Assembly (NCBI GenBank): GCA_037042915.1
Contig: CM073200.1
Coordinates: 3,468,832-3,532,831 of the forward strand
Origin: Auricularia sp. M13
Lineage: Eukaryota > Basidiomycota > Agaricomycetes > Auriculariales > Auriculariaceae
Direction of reading: 5' to 3'
DNA length: 64,000 nt
The notes under the pieces were generated by a model. That model did not search any database. It was not told the origin of the DNA and worked only from the letters and a program-made list of their open reading frames with translations. The number at the start of each line of letters is the position of its first letter. Within the stretch, counting starts at the first letter, position 1. Positions 1-9,500 of this stretch are shown in pieces. Made by a program: the position numbers and the translations under genes.

Positions 1-456
1 GCTCGTCCTGTCGGTTACGCGCCATACGCAGAGCCAATCACACGCGCTGACCCCGCCCCTTGCTGCCGCACACACAGACCGTTTCTGGGGCTGGACTGAG
101 AACCAGCGCGAGCAAGAGCGCGACCTGAAAGAACTCTCAGAACGCGCACGCAAAGGTCTCCCGCTTTACGGCGTCTCTGGAGAGAACACCTGGATCCAGA
201 ACATCGCCTTCCGCAACTCGCAGTACTCTCAGCTGTTTTTCCGTCAGTCTATGTCTGAGCCTGTGCTTAAAGTTGCTAATTCTCGTGCCTGCAGACGTTG
301 TACCATGGTATATCACGATTACAGGTTCAGCTACGCCTTGCTTACAGTACTCACGACAGGTTCAACCTGGCCCGCCATCCCCACCACGGCGTCGACACTG
401 CAAAGTACTACGAGGCTGCGGGCGTCCCGGTCCCCTCTGCAGAACAGAAGCAGTAA
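1..456 (+). CDS. Unrecognised protein, 3' part of gene (5' end outside window)
   Basis: The frame starting at base 2 is open with no start codon, so the gene begins upstream of the window. Exon 1 runs to 246. A 101-nt intron (247-347, starting gtctat and ending ttacag) joins in phase 2 to a last exon that stops with TAA at 454-456. The visible protein has DRFWGWTENQREQERDLKEL, a charged helical stretch, and ends in HPHHGVDTAKYYEAAGVPVP followed by a short Gln/Lys tail. I do not recognise the family, and no membrane segment or catalytic motif is visible in this piece. A shorter intron ending at 294 is also possible, but it leads out of the good frame. The stop position is fairly certain and the product is unknown. 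Confidence 0.55.
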
Positions 457-1584
457 TTGTATCTACTTCGAAACCCAATCCAGGTGCCCGTCGTTCAACC
501 GGTCTTCCCTGGCATACGGAGAATCACTCCCGCGAAATCGGCCGACGAAACATGCACATCTAGCTGCTTTCCACATAGCTCGCCAGGTGTACCGGCGCCG
601 CGATGTCCGTGAAGATGCTCAGTGCCTACCAGCCTCGTCGCGTGTCTTTCTCCGTCTTTGTATGCTCAAATTGCCGCGGGATTGTGCAACGCCACACTGC
701 TGTCCATCCGTGGCTAGGACAGCTGCAGCACATTTTAGAAGACCAATAACCAGGATATCGAGGCAGAGTCATTTACATGTTTCAAAAACGCGGGGCGCTG
801 CTCTCAGAGTCGGGTCGATCTGTTTCTAGGGCACGAGGCCCGTTCTCTTGCCAGCACGACAGGTCCCTCGCGCTTCCGGTTATTACTAGGGCAGAATACA
901 TGGATTCATATCATTGAATGCGGTGTGGCAAGGCGCCAATGCATGGACAACTTCTGCACGCTCTTGCGCCCCATCCCAATTTACGCGTCTGGAGGCTTCG
1001 GCGGCTTGCGCTTCATGATTTCTTGCTTGCACGCAGGGGGCCAGGGTCTCGTAATCTCGGGCAATTGGTCGACAAATGAACGCCGATTGCTAGAAATCCG
1101 TACCGGCGCACAGATGCTGTTGGGCCGGCATGGCTCATATTCTATTTGTAGCAGCTCACTCTGCTGTTCATCTCAGCCTTCGGTTGCTTGCGAGGAGAAA
1201 TAGGGTCCTAAAATCCCGGGCAATTCCTCGAAATTGAACGCCGGTTGCTTGAGTTTTGGGCTACACCGGCCTGACCGCATACTCTGTTGTACACCAACCC
1301 ACCTGGCCGCCGGAAATTGAGCTACAATCAAATTGCGCCAATGGCTTTTGCTTTGAGCCTGCCGCTCTCTCAGGGTCTGTCTATCGGCGAAGCAGCGCTA
1401 CTGTTGAGGAGCAATTGTGCAACCTATCCGGGGACATATGTGCTATGCTCTCGTATAACGTTCATTTGCGGTCTGCCGGGGATGCTAAACAACAAGTCTC
1501 TCCAGATATATAACCTGCCAACGATGATCTATGGAGGATAATATCCTATTCCAACACCCCTGCTCCTGCTCCTGCTAGACTCTC
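457..1584. other. Gene-free stretch
   Basis: Several overlapping open frames occur here, but none has fungal-like codon use, plausible intron joins or a recognisable motif. The only structure seen is a degenerate direct repeat with a period of about 160 bp (listed separately). Promoter elements for the gene starting at 1585 must lie near the right end, but no TATA box is obvious. Confidence 0.5.
1015..1260 (+). repeat. Degenerate tandem repeat, about 160-bp period, two units
   Basis: The block around 1052-1092 (tctcgggcaattgg ... gaacgccgattgct) recurs around 1212-1252 (tcccgggcaattcc ... gaacgccggttgct). The bases before each block also agree: ttgcttgcacgcagg against ttgcttgcgaggag. This looks like an old tandem duplication that has drifted. 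No coding frame spans both units, so it is probably non-coding repeat debris. Confidence 0.5.
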
Positions 1585-2335
1585 ATGCACACGATCAAGA
1601 ACATTGCACTTCCTGACCTCAAGAGTCTTGACAAGAAAGACATCAAGACTGGTAAGCCTAGCCTGTCCATCACTCCTCAGTCAACTCATCTGACCATCCA
1701 CCGTTCAAGGCTTCGAGGCTATCAGCAAGTACATCAAGACTCTTCCCGATTACCCCGGAAGAGTGCCCATTGTGGTGGTGGGCGGAGCCTGCTCTGTCCT
1801 CGTGCTGCGCAACCGCAAAGCGACGAAGGACATCGATTATTTCGTGTTCAACCCAGACCACATGGGGCTCGTCGGCGATGCATCGAGGCTGGCGGACAAG
1901 GCGGAGACGAAGCGCTTCCCCAATGGGTGGATCAGCTCGGACGCCAACGCCGTCGCCCACTACCCCGGCAACGAGACCGCTTTCGCCGACTCGATCACCC
2001 AGAACGAGATCCTCTTCTCCTCTGATAGCCTCGTCGTCTACGCCGCAGACTGGCGGTACCAGCTCGTCAACAAGATGTCGCTTGTCCACGACGGTGTGCG
2101 GCTAAGCGAGACCAATCCGCCCAGCGAGGAGAGGGAGAAGGAGATCCAGAAGAACCTCGACGACGCGCTGGCAATCTTGAACCTTATGTTGACGAGGAGG
2201 AGCGGGCAGCCCATTCGCGAGGCCGAGGTCTTGACCTGGTACATGGATGGTCAAGCGCTGAACTCGGGGCACAGGATCTTCCGTATCGTCAATCAAGCGT
2301 ACCAGGCGAGGTACAACGTCCAGCCGATCGTGTAG
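1585..2335 (+). CDS. Minimal nucleotidyltransferase-like protein, copy A
   Basis: Two exons, 1585-1651 and 1710-2335, join in phase 1 (58-nt intron gtaagc...ttcaag) to give 230 aa. After a short N-terminal helix region, residues around 45-70 read IVVVGGACSVLVL, then RNRKATKDIDYF. This is the GG...R..T.DID core of the polymerase-beta nucleotidyltransferase superfamily, in which the two Asp residues bind metal. The rest (LADKAETKRFPNGWI, SLVVYAADWRYQLVNKM) is shared with the second copy at 4711. Fungi are known to carry families of such small nucleotidyltransferases, some close to bacterial AbiEii-type enzymes, but their substrates are mostly unknown. The core motif is seen directly. Enzymatic activity and substrate are inference. 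Confidence 0.75.
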
Positions 2336-2880
2336 CTCACTACTACCAGTATGCGCTGAGCACCCCCGAGTGCCGATCACACATGTCTATATTCCCTGAT
2401 GTATACCCTGCTGTCTTTTTTCTTCTTCAGTCAGGCTCGCCTCGGATATAATATCAGATATTTTTTGATTACTACTGTACCTCCATTGATCGCAGCTACT
2501 GTTTGTCCTAGTTTAAACAAAGACTGATCACCGACTCCTAAGTCGGTTCCTCAGAGGGGGGGGGTCTTCAGATTGGACAACCCGGTTTGTTCCGATGCTG
2601 CTCTCCGAAACCTCCCGAACTCGCAAAATCACCACATCGCAGTCGCATACTCTTCCCTCACTAAATTTTAGATGTTCCATCACTGACCCTTTCAGTAACT
2701 CAAAGTTAATGTGTAATATCTAACGGCTCCCTTGACTTTTTCTTTGTCTGATCCTACAAATGGGTAAGGAAACGATCGCGCCACTGTTCAACGTCTTGTG
2801 GTGGGTGCTGGGGTCCTTTCACACCCACTCATAACCCCACGTCAACAGCCTGCAGTGCCAGCCATTCCCAGTCCTCGGAA
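2336..2880. other. Gene-free stretch between nucleotidyltransferase A and the PWP1-like fragment
   Basis: This AT-richer segment probably holds the 3' end of copy A. It contains a G8 run near 2560 and no supportable open frame. Part of 2760-2880 may be further decayed PWP1-like sequence, but I could not align it by eye. Confidence 0.4.
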
Positions 2881-2904
2881 TACAGGTAGCTCAGACTGTT
2901 CATC

Positions 2905-3252
2905 TGGACCTCGGTGTGGTGCGTACCTAGCTCCCTCCTGCCTACCCACGCCCCTTGCCTACCTACCTACCTATCGCCCTAACTTCCCTGATGTGCCTCC
3001 ATCCCGCTTACAACCCCCTTTCGCTATCGCAGGGCAAAGTGTTCTCGGCGACCTGGTCCCCAGACGACCTGCTCGTGCTCGCCGCAGTGGGGAGCAAGGC
3101 GCGGCTGCAAGTCTGGGACGTCGCCAAGAACGGCAGCACGCGCAGCATCTTCGCGCCCAAGCTTGCCACCGCGGGCCGCGCGCTCGCGCTTGAGCAGCGG
3201 CGTTGTGGGCGTGCAGAGCGATGGCGAGGATGACAGCGGTGAGGGCGAGTGA
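2905..3252 (+). pseudogene. PWP1-like WD40 protein fragment (C-terminal end only)
   Basis: A short piece encoding DLGV (to 2918) splices across a 114-nt intron (2919-3032, gtgcgt...atcgcag) to GKVFSATWSPDDLLVLAAVG and then SKARLQVWDV. This matches the last WD repeat of periodic tryptophan protein 1 (Pwp1), a ribosome-biogenesis factor, as I remember the family. Downstream the open frame runs on wrongly. A shift by one base near 3190-3204 restores an acidic tail, GVVGVQSDGEDDSGEGE, ending in TGA at 3250-3252, which is how Pwp1 proteins end. The upstream WD repeats are missing or unrecognisable. I read it as a truncated, frameshifted gene copy, with the intact gene presumably elsewhere in the genome. 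Confidence 0.6.
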
Positions 3253-4710
3253 ATGAGGTCGACTCGACTCGGCCTGCTCGAGCACATTGTGTGGAGAAGC
3301 AGGAGGTCGATGATGACCGCGGTTGGTTGCGCCAGACATAGTGCGCTCGTTGGCGCAGCTGCGCAGCTTCATCATCTAACGGAGCGGTTTCAACTGGGGG
3401 CGCATGTTGCTCAAGGAGGTGGGAGGGCCGAGCAGTGCACTCGAGCGTGAGGATGATGACATGCAAGTCGCACAAAGTATTCTGCGGCTTCTGACAGCAA
3501 AGGACGGCCCCGCGACTACAGCAACGCAGGTGAAGATGGACGAACCTCCACGCCAAGTTGGTCAAGTTATACAGCCAGGTGCTCACGGCTGCCTGACGGC
3601 AAGGTCCACCGCGACGCGCTTGAGCATGTTGCACGCTCCCCGGATGACATGCTAGCAGACAGCTCGATTCCATTGAGTGCGAGGTTTGACTCATAATAAC
3701 GCCGAGTGCAGCCAAGTCTGGCGCTGCACACAGCTCTGGACATTTAGCAGGGCATTTAGCATCCCTGCAGGCAGAAAATTAACTGAAAAAAAGGCACATC
3801 ACGGTGTTCCAGTCACGAGCGGCACAAGGCAGGACGGAAACCCGCGGCACCAGACTTGTTTTTGCGGTTTAGCATAGCCCGAAAGGAAAAACACAGGGAC
3901 GTGGTCGAAAGTAGCACAGAAAGGCGTCCATAGTGAGCAGGTCCGATGATCACAGTGCATGCAAGAAGCGTATAGGCCAGTGAAGTTGAAGAAGGCACAG
4001 AGCCTTATGTTGAAATGAGACAGCATTGATTGAGGACGCGACACGGCGTGACTGCTAGAGTGGAGCTCATGGTGATGAACATAGAGCGACAGTGACAGAC
4101 GTGGAGCAGTCCAACCGTGAGCTAGCTTGGGTTGTATGACAAGGGCTTGCGGAGTAGCAGTAGACACCACGATCGTAGCGGTGGATAAACTGCGCACTAT
4201 TGGTAGCTGCCGGTGCGTTGTAGGTCTTGGGCTGCGTGATGATGGGCCGCGGCACCCCAGCAGCACTCAACGTCGCAGGCGATCCCAGCGCGCTGCTCTC
4301 GCTCGGCCGCAAAGGCTTCGGCGGCGAGTTCATGGACAATCCAGCGTCGGCCATCGTCGGCAGTGCTCACTGTCGGTGCGGTTCGGTAGCGTGAGCCCGC
4401 AGCGAGGCGGCTTAGGTCGCAAAGCAGTAGGTGTTCGCACACTCAAGTCCTGTAAGTTATGTAAAAGTGGGAGCAAGAGCTTCCCGGGCGTTCTGACTCC
4501 GACTCTGAGATGATAGCCGTCCAATCGAGATTTGATATAAAAGTTATTGTGACTGAAAATAATCAGTATAAGTTTGAATGTGGCTGACAAAATATCTAGA
4601 TCGATAGGAATAAGACAAGGATCTTAGGAGGCGGTGACTGCCGCTAGCGGCGCTACGATAGGACAGTTGTCCGCTTAGCATTCTGCATGCTCACTCTGCG
4701 GCACTAAGTA
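3253..4710. other. Gene-free stretch, possible decayed sequence
   Basis: Only short, mutually overlapping frames are present. A frame at 3404-3655 (LLKEVGGPSSALEREDDDMQ) has protein-like composition, but it has no start, no splice partners and no recognised family, so it may be further pseudogene debris next to the PWP1 fragment. From about 4520 the sequence becomes AT-rich, as expected for the promoter of the gene at 4711. Confidence 0.4.
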
Positions 4711-5447
4711 ATGCACGCCATCAAGAACATCTTGCTCTCAGATATCCACGAACTCGACGCGAACGACATTAAGACAGGTAAATATATACTTCAAATTGCT
4801 AAACTGCTGGGCTCCGCTCAACCGAGTCAACCATTGCAGGTCTTACCGCAATCAGCAAGTACATTAAAGACCTGGACGACTACCCCGGACACGCCGTGAA
4901 TATGGTCATCATCGGCGGCGCCCTATCGGTACTGATCCTGCACACCCGCAAATCGACGAAAGACATCGACTACTTCATCATCGAGCCCACCCACACCCAC
5001 ATAGGCCTCGTAGGCGACGCGGCACGGCTCGCGGACAAGAAGGAGACCAAGCGCTTCCCTCGAGCCTGGATCAATGCCGACGTCGTGGCCGTCGTCAATC
5101 GAGGCGACCTGGGGGTCTACCAGGATTCCATCGCGCAGAACGAAGTCGTCTTCAGATCTGACACTCTCGTTGTCTACGCCGCAGACTGGCGCTTCCAGCT
5201 CGTCAATAAGATGTCGCGCGCTCACGAGATCTTTTGCGAAAGTGGGAGGCGCGACGATAAGGACCTCCCAGACGCCGTGGCGATAATGCATCGCCTTCTG
5301 CAACAGCGGAGCGGGAGAATCGTCAAGAATAGCGAACTGACGACCTGGTACATGGCCGGCCGCGCGATGGAGGACGACGCAATTGACCTGCTCAATGAAG
5401 TGTATCAGGCAAGATACAACATCGTGCCGGTGGACAAACTCGCATAG
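4711..5447 (+). CDS. Minimal nucleotidyltransferase-like protein, copy B
   Basis: Two exons, 4711-4777 and 4840-5447, with the intron (gtaaat...ttgcag) at exactly the same place and phase as in copy A at 1585. The product is 224 aa. The core reads MVIIGGALSVLIL then HTRKSTKDIDYF, keeping the GG and DID signature of the polymerase-beta nucleotidyltransferase superfamily. Later blocks VVYAADWRFQLVNKMSRAHE and LTTWYMAGRAM correspond to copy A, but overall divergence is large, so the duplication is old. The two copies lie in the same orientation 2.4 kb apart with the PWP1-like remnant between them. Both catalytic Asp residues survive in both copies. The function is unknown. Confidence 0.75.
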
Positions 5448-5507
5448 CAAAGGTCACGATACATGCCATCCAAGGCCTGATGTACACGCTAATGGCTCGC
5501 AGATGGG

Positions 5508-6130
5508 TCAAACGTTCCCCAATTGCTGCGCATTCGCAAATATATTTCGTCTGTGAAACGGGTTCGCGTCCACGCGGCGCCCCATGGGCACCAGGCAAAG
5601 CGGCTCCTCCAGAGGAGCAACATGTGTTGTCCATGGCGGCTCCCGCTCGAACGGCGGGTTTGGGTCATTGTGGAAGGTGCCTATCAACCAAGGTCGGTTA
5701 TGCTGATGGATGCCCCGACGCAGTCCCAAGCGAATTTTACGATTGAAAGCAATAGCGAGATAATCGGCAATAGCAGCAAGCAGGGCATAACGCTGAGGAT
5801 CCGGGTCCTTTGGATCTGGAATGTCTTCGATGCGCCAATGCGGCTGTATGTGAAACCAATAGTGTCCTTCTTCCATCGTCTCGTTCTCGTTGTTCGTGAC
5901 GACACAGTCATAGATACGATAGAGAGCGCGGAGAGGCGTATCCCTCCAGATGAAAGGCCAGATCTGACGCAATTGCGTGTAGTTAACGTCGGACTCCTTG
6001 CGACGCTCAATGTAGTCCGGGTCATGCTGAAGTTCGCCGACTGAAGGATGCGGCTCGAGAGGAAGCCGCCATGGAAATGGCCAGAGAAGCCTGCCCACGA
6101 CGCGCCAAGGATGAGGACAGCTGACATGAT
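5508..6130 (-). CDS. Unrecognised conserved-looking protein (5' exon unresolved)
   Basis: One long exon on the minus strand encodes LLWPFPWRLPLEPHPSVGEL, then a DPDYIERRKESDVNYTQLRQ segment, a Trp/Pro-rich stretch (IWPFIWRDTP) and a C-terminus rich in PW motifs, ending at 5508. The frame has no ATG near its start. A splice acceptor (atgtcag) on the minus strand near 6130 suggests an upstream exon between about 6150 and 6400, which I could not fix. The composition is clearly protein-like, yet I know no named domain. It lies just downstream of, and in the same direction as, the AlkB-like gene, and could even be a far 3' part of that transcript, though nothing supports a join. Confidence 0.5.
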
Positions 6131-6504
6131 ATCAATAATGTGCAATGAGAGGTTACGCGCACTGACATGGAGATGCGTACAAACTGCGTTTGCAAGTCGA
6201 TCCAGGGTAGGTAAATATATCGAAAATATAATATGTGCAGAGACCTCAAGAACGACTTCTTGCGAGGCTGATTCACGCGCGGCCGTGCTCCATTCTTCGG
6301 GTCCATGCTGGCGAGGTGTTGACGGAGGGAATGAAGGTAAGGTTCGGAGCTGCAACTCGCGCAAAACTTAGTTGCTCCGAAGCCGTCAAGCAGCATCTAG
6401 CTCTCACAGTTGAGGCTGACAAGCACCAGAATGACCATAAATATCGTATTCAGCACGATAATATTTACTGGAACAACACCGGCTGCGTGAGGGCTCTCCA
6501 TGCC

Positions 6505-9500
6505 TTACCACGGCCTCGTCGAACCGTCTAGGTTATACCGCACCTCTGGCATCCATACGCGGTGCTGCCAGTCTTTGTCCCAGGGTTCAACCGTGGTAGC
6601 ATCAGTTGAAACTTCGTTACGCACCACCTGGTCAAACAGCACCATTCCCATGAGATCCATGGGGGCGTCCAAAAACTCGACAGTCTGCGACAGCCCTTCG
6701 TTGCGCACCGCCTGGTCAACCATCATCATTCCCGAAACGTCCCTGGAGAGATTCGACTCCACGTTCTGCGACAGTCCTTCGTTGCGCGTCGCCTGGCCAG
6801 CCAGCAGCACCCCCGAGAGGGAGGCGTTCGACTCGACGTTCTGTGACACTCCTTCCTTGTGCACCGCCTGGTCAACCAGCACTTTCTCTAAGAGGTCGAT
6901 GGGGGCATTCGACTCGATGTTCTGCACTGGGGCAAGCTTCATCGGCTTGCGTAATGTCGCCGACGTTTCATTGTTGTTGCGTCCGACATCGATGGACCGT
7001 GCAGTCGCCGCAATGCGGAAGCCGGTAGGGATGACAGTGTGCTCATAATACTCCTGTATCCCAGCTCCATGCATCACCAGTATGTCACCCTGCGATGTTT
7101 GAGACTAGGCCTAGACATGCAGGCGATAGGACGGACGTGGTTCAGCTTGAATTCGAGTTGAGGCCTGTCCTTGTTATTCGCTCCGCATTTCTTGTTCGCG
7201 CGAAATTTCATCAGAGCTGGTGAGCCGAGCGAGAGCTACGCAATACCACCATCAGAAACCATAAGGTGATTTTTTTAAATTACATACTGCTGCAACGTCT
7301 TCGCCTAGCCCCTGTTCAAAATCGCTGTCTGTGTATTGTCAGGTACACGCACATGCAATGCAGCTAGCAGCATACGGAACTGGAGTCGGATCGTTGTAAG
7401 AAACGTCAAAGGAAAGAATGCGATGTCCACTCACGTTCATCATCTGGCCTTCAAGATAGCCAGCAGTCAGGAGCTCGTTGAATGACGCGCCGGGGGCTAC
7501 GAGCCTGGCGCGCTGTGATGATGAGGTTTAGAGCCATGTTCACGGATAACGGCGCCTCGGAGAAAGGGATCTAGAGGGCATATGTTAAGCAACGTCGTGG
7601 TGGTGATGAGGAGCACTGACCGTGGTGTCTGTTCCTGCTACATACTGCAAGGTCGTGAGGTTACAATTCAGCAGACTACTTCTTCAAGTACCTTGTACGG
7701 AACACCAGCTGTATGGTGTCAAGTCAGGTGATGGCGGTTACACGTTACTAGAAGGGGAGCTTACAGTTCTGCGAGAAATACTGTGTCAACATTACGCTTG
7801 TCACTATAGCAGTGGATCAACCTCAAGCAGACGACGACCTGGAACAATAACGACGCACATCGATGCTAAAAACGAGACGCAGTCAATAATTTTGTCATCT
7901 AAAGAGAGACCACGTGGCCTACACTGGCGAGGGGTACCCTCTTTAATATCGACTTTTCGACAAAGTCGCTTTGGTAGCTCTTGAGAATATCTTCTGCAAC
8001 ACTGTTCGTCGCATCATTGCCAAGAATCTGGAAGATCTCGCCTCTGAAAGCCGAGTAAATTTACATTCCATGTGGCGTGGTACAGCGCCCACCTTCCGTT
8101 TGGCAGAGTGAACCGATTGACACAGGCTACCGTCGCGTTGTCATCAATATGAATAGTGTACTGTTGTAGTTCAACAGCCGGGTTGTGGATCTTGTACTCG
8201 CCCCAAGGCTGAGTACCATGGACTGCCTGCCACGCGCTAGCGGAATGGATGGGCCACTCGATTGCAAAGCGGTTCTGAATAATGCACGGAATAAGCGACC
8301 ATATCTGAAAGGCAGTACCTGCAGTTGCGTACTTCGCACTTTGGACATTGCCAGCACTCCCATTTGGAGCGCGTCGAGACCCGGCCGCACTTCTGACAGA
8401 AGAATCCTTTCTGAAATGCGCGCGAGGTCGTGAAGCCGTCTTCGTCACTGACGGCAGGAACTTGCGGACGATAGTCCCAGATGCACGCAGCGATGTGCGC
8501 AGGCGCCTTGGCAAGAGCGAGGAACTTTGGCTCGTACTTGAATCCCTCGCCCCGCGGTGAGGTCCCGTCAGACAGGTTCCAGAATGCGACACACGCTGCG
8601 TTGAGACACATCCAATCCAAGCGGTAAACCTGCTTCGATGGCGCTTTGCATCGGGCACAATGCAAGAAGAGCAGATCAGATGATAGTGTCCTGGCAACGC
8701 AGCGGTAAGTGGGCGAGCCCGAAATCTGACATAAACCGTACTGTTGGCCGATCTCCGAGCTGAAGACCTTGCGAGGTCGGCGACGCTGAGGATGCTGTTC
8801 GCCATTGAGCTCGACGCCTCCCGCCTTGGCCGCTTCGTCACCGGGACACCACCAGGGCCGACCCTGGGATTCGACCCATTGGAAGCACACTTTGATACGG
8901 GTGTGCCCCACGCCCTTAGCATCGGGCTCACATTCCTCTACAGAGGCAGAATATCAGTCAATCAGTGCCGCGTCGTAAAAAAAACATTCCTTACGCCACA
9001 TATCCCTAACCCAGTACCAGCCCAAGGCGTAGTACAGCTCATCCGCCTCGAACGCAAACGGGAACAACGCGTATCCACGGTCGGCGAGAAGAACGACAGG
9101 GTGTTGGTTCTTCCACGCATTGGCCAGTGCTGCGTGCTGCTGTGACCTCGTCTCGCCCTGGTTCTCCTGCAAGACCGTTATCTTCGCAGTCGCAGGTCGC
9201 TTAGTTGCATGCGCCCCCTCGGTGCCACCTATCTCAACTTCGACGGTGGCCTGTCCACCTCCGCTAATGAATGCGGTCGGTCAGATTGCGGAATTCTGAA
9301 GCGAAGTCTTAAGGACGAACGTATGCGAGATGATTAGCCGCCCTCCGTGCGCGAATACATCACGACTGGGCGAATGTCAGCAAAAAGCGCGATGTATGGC
9401 CCTAGGCTCACGGTGCAGCAAAGTTGCCCAGCAAATAGCCATAAGGTATGCAATCCTTCGCAGAGACGCCGCCTTGATAGGTTCGGAACCAGGGCACGGT

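Noticed and set aside
251-829. Open frame of 192 codons on the + strand
   Set aside because: It overlaps the last exon of the first gene in a wrong frame; composition is not protein-like and no splice partners exist.
3008-3715. 235-codon minus-strand frame opposite the PWP1-like fragment
   Set aside because: Antisense shadow of GC-rich coding DNA; the + strand reading gives a recognisable WD repeat.
5684-6364. 226-codon minus-strand frame
   Set aside because: Covers the unknown gene at 5508-6130 in another frame; the chosen frame has the better composition and fits the acceptor near 6130.
8014-8931. 305-codon minus-strand frame in the AlkB-like gene
   Set aside because: Only its last third (FTLPNGRWALYHATWNVN) is real coding; the first two thirds are a shadow of exon 8333-8937.
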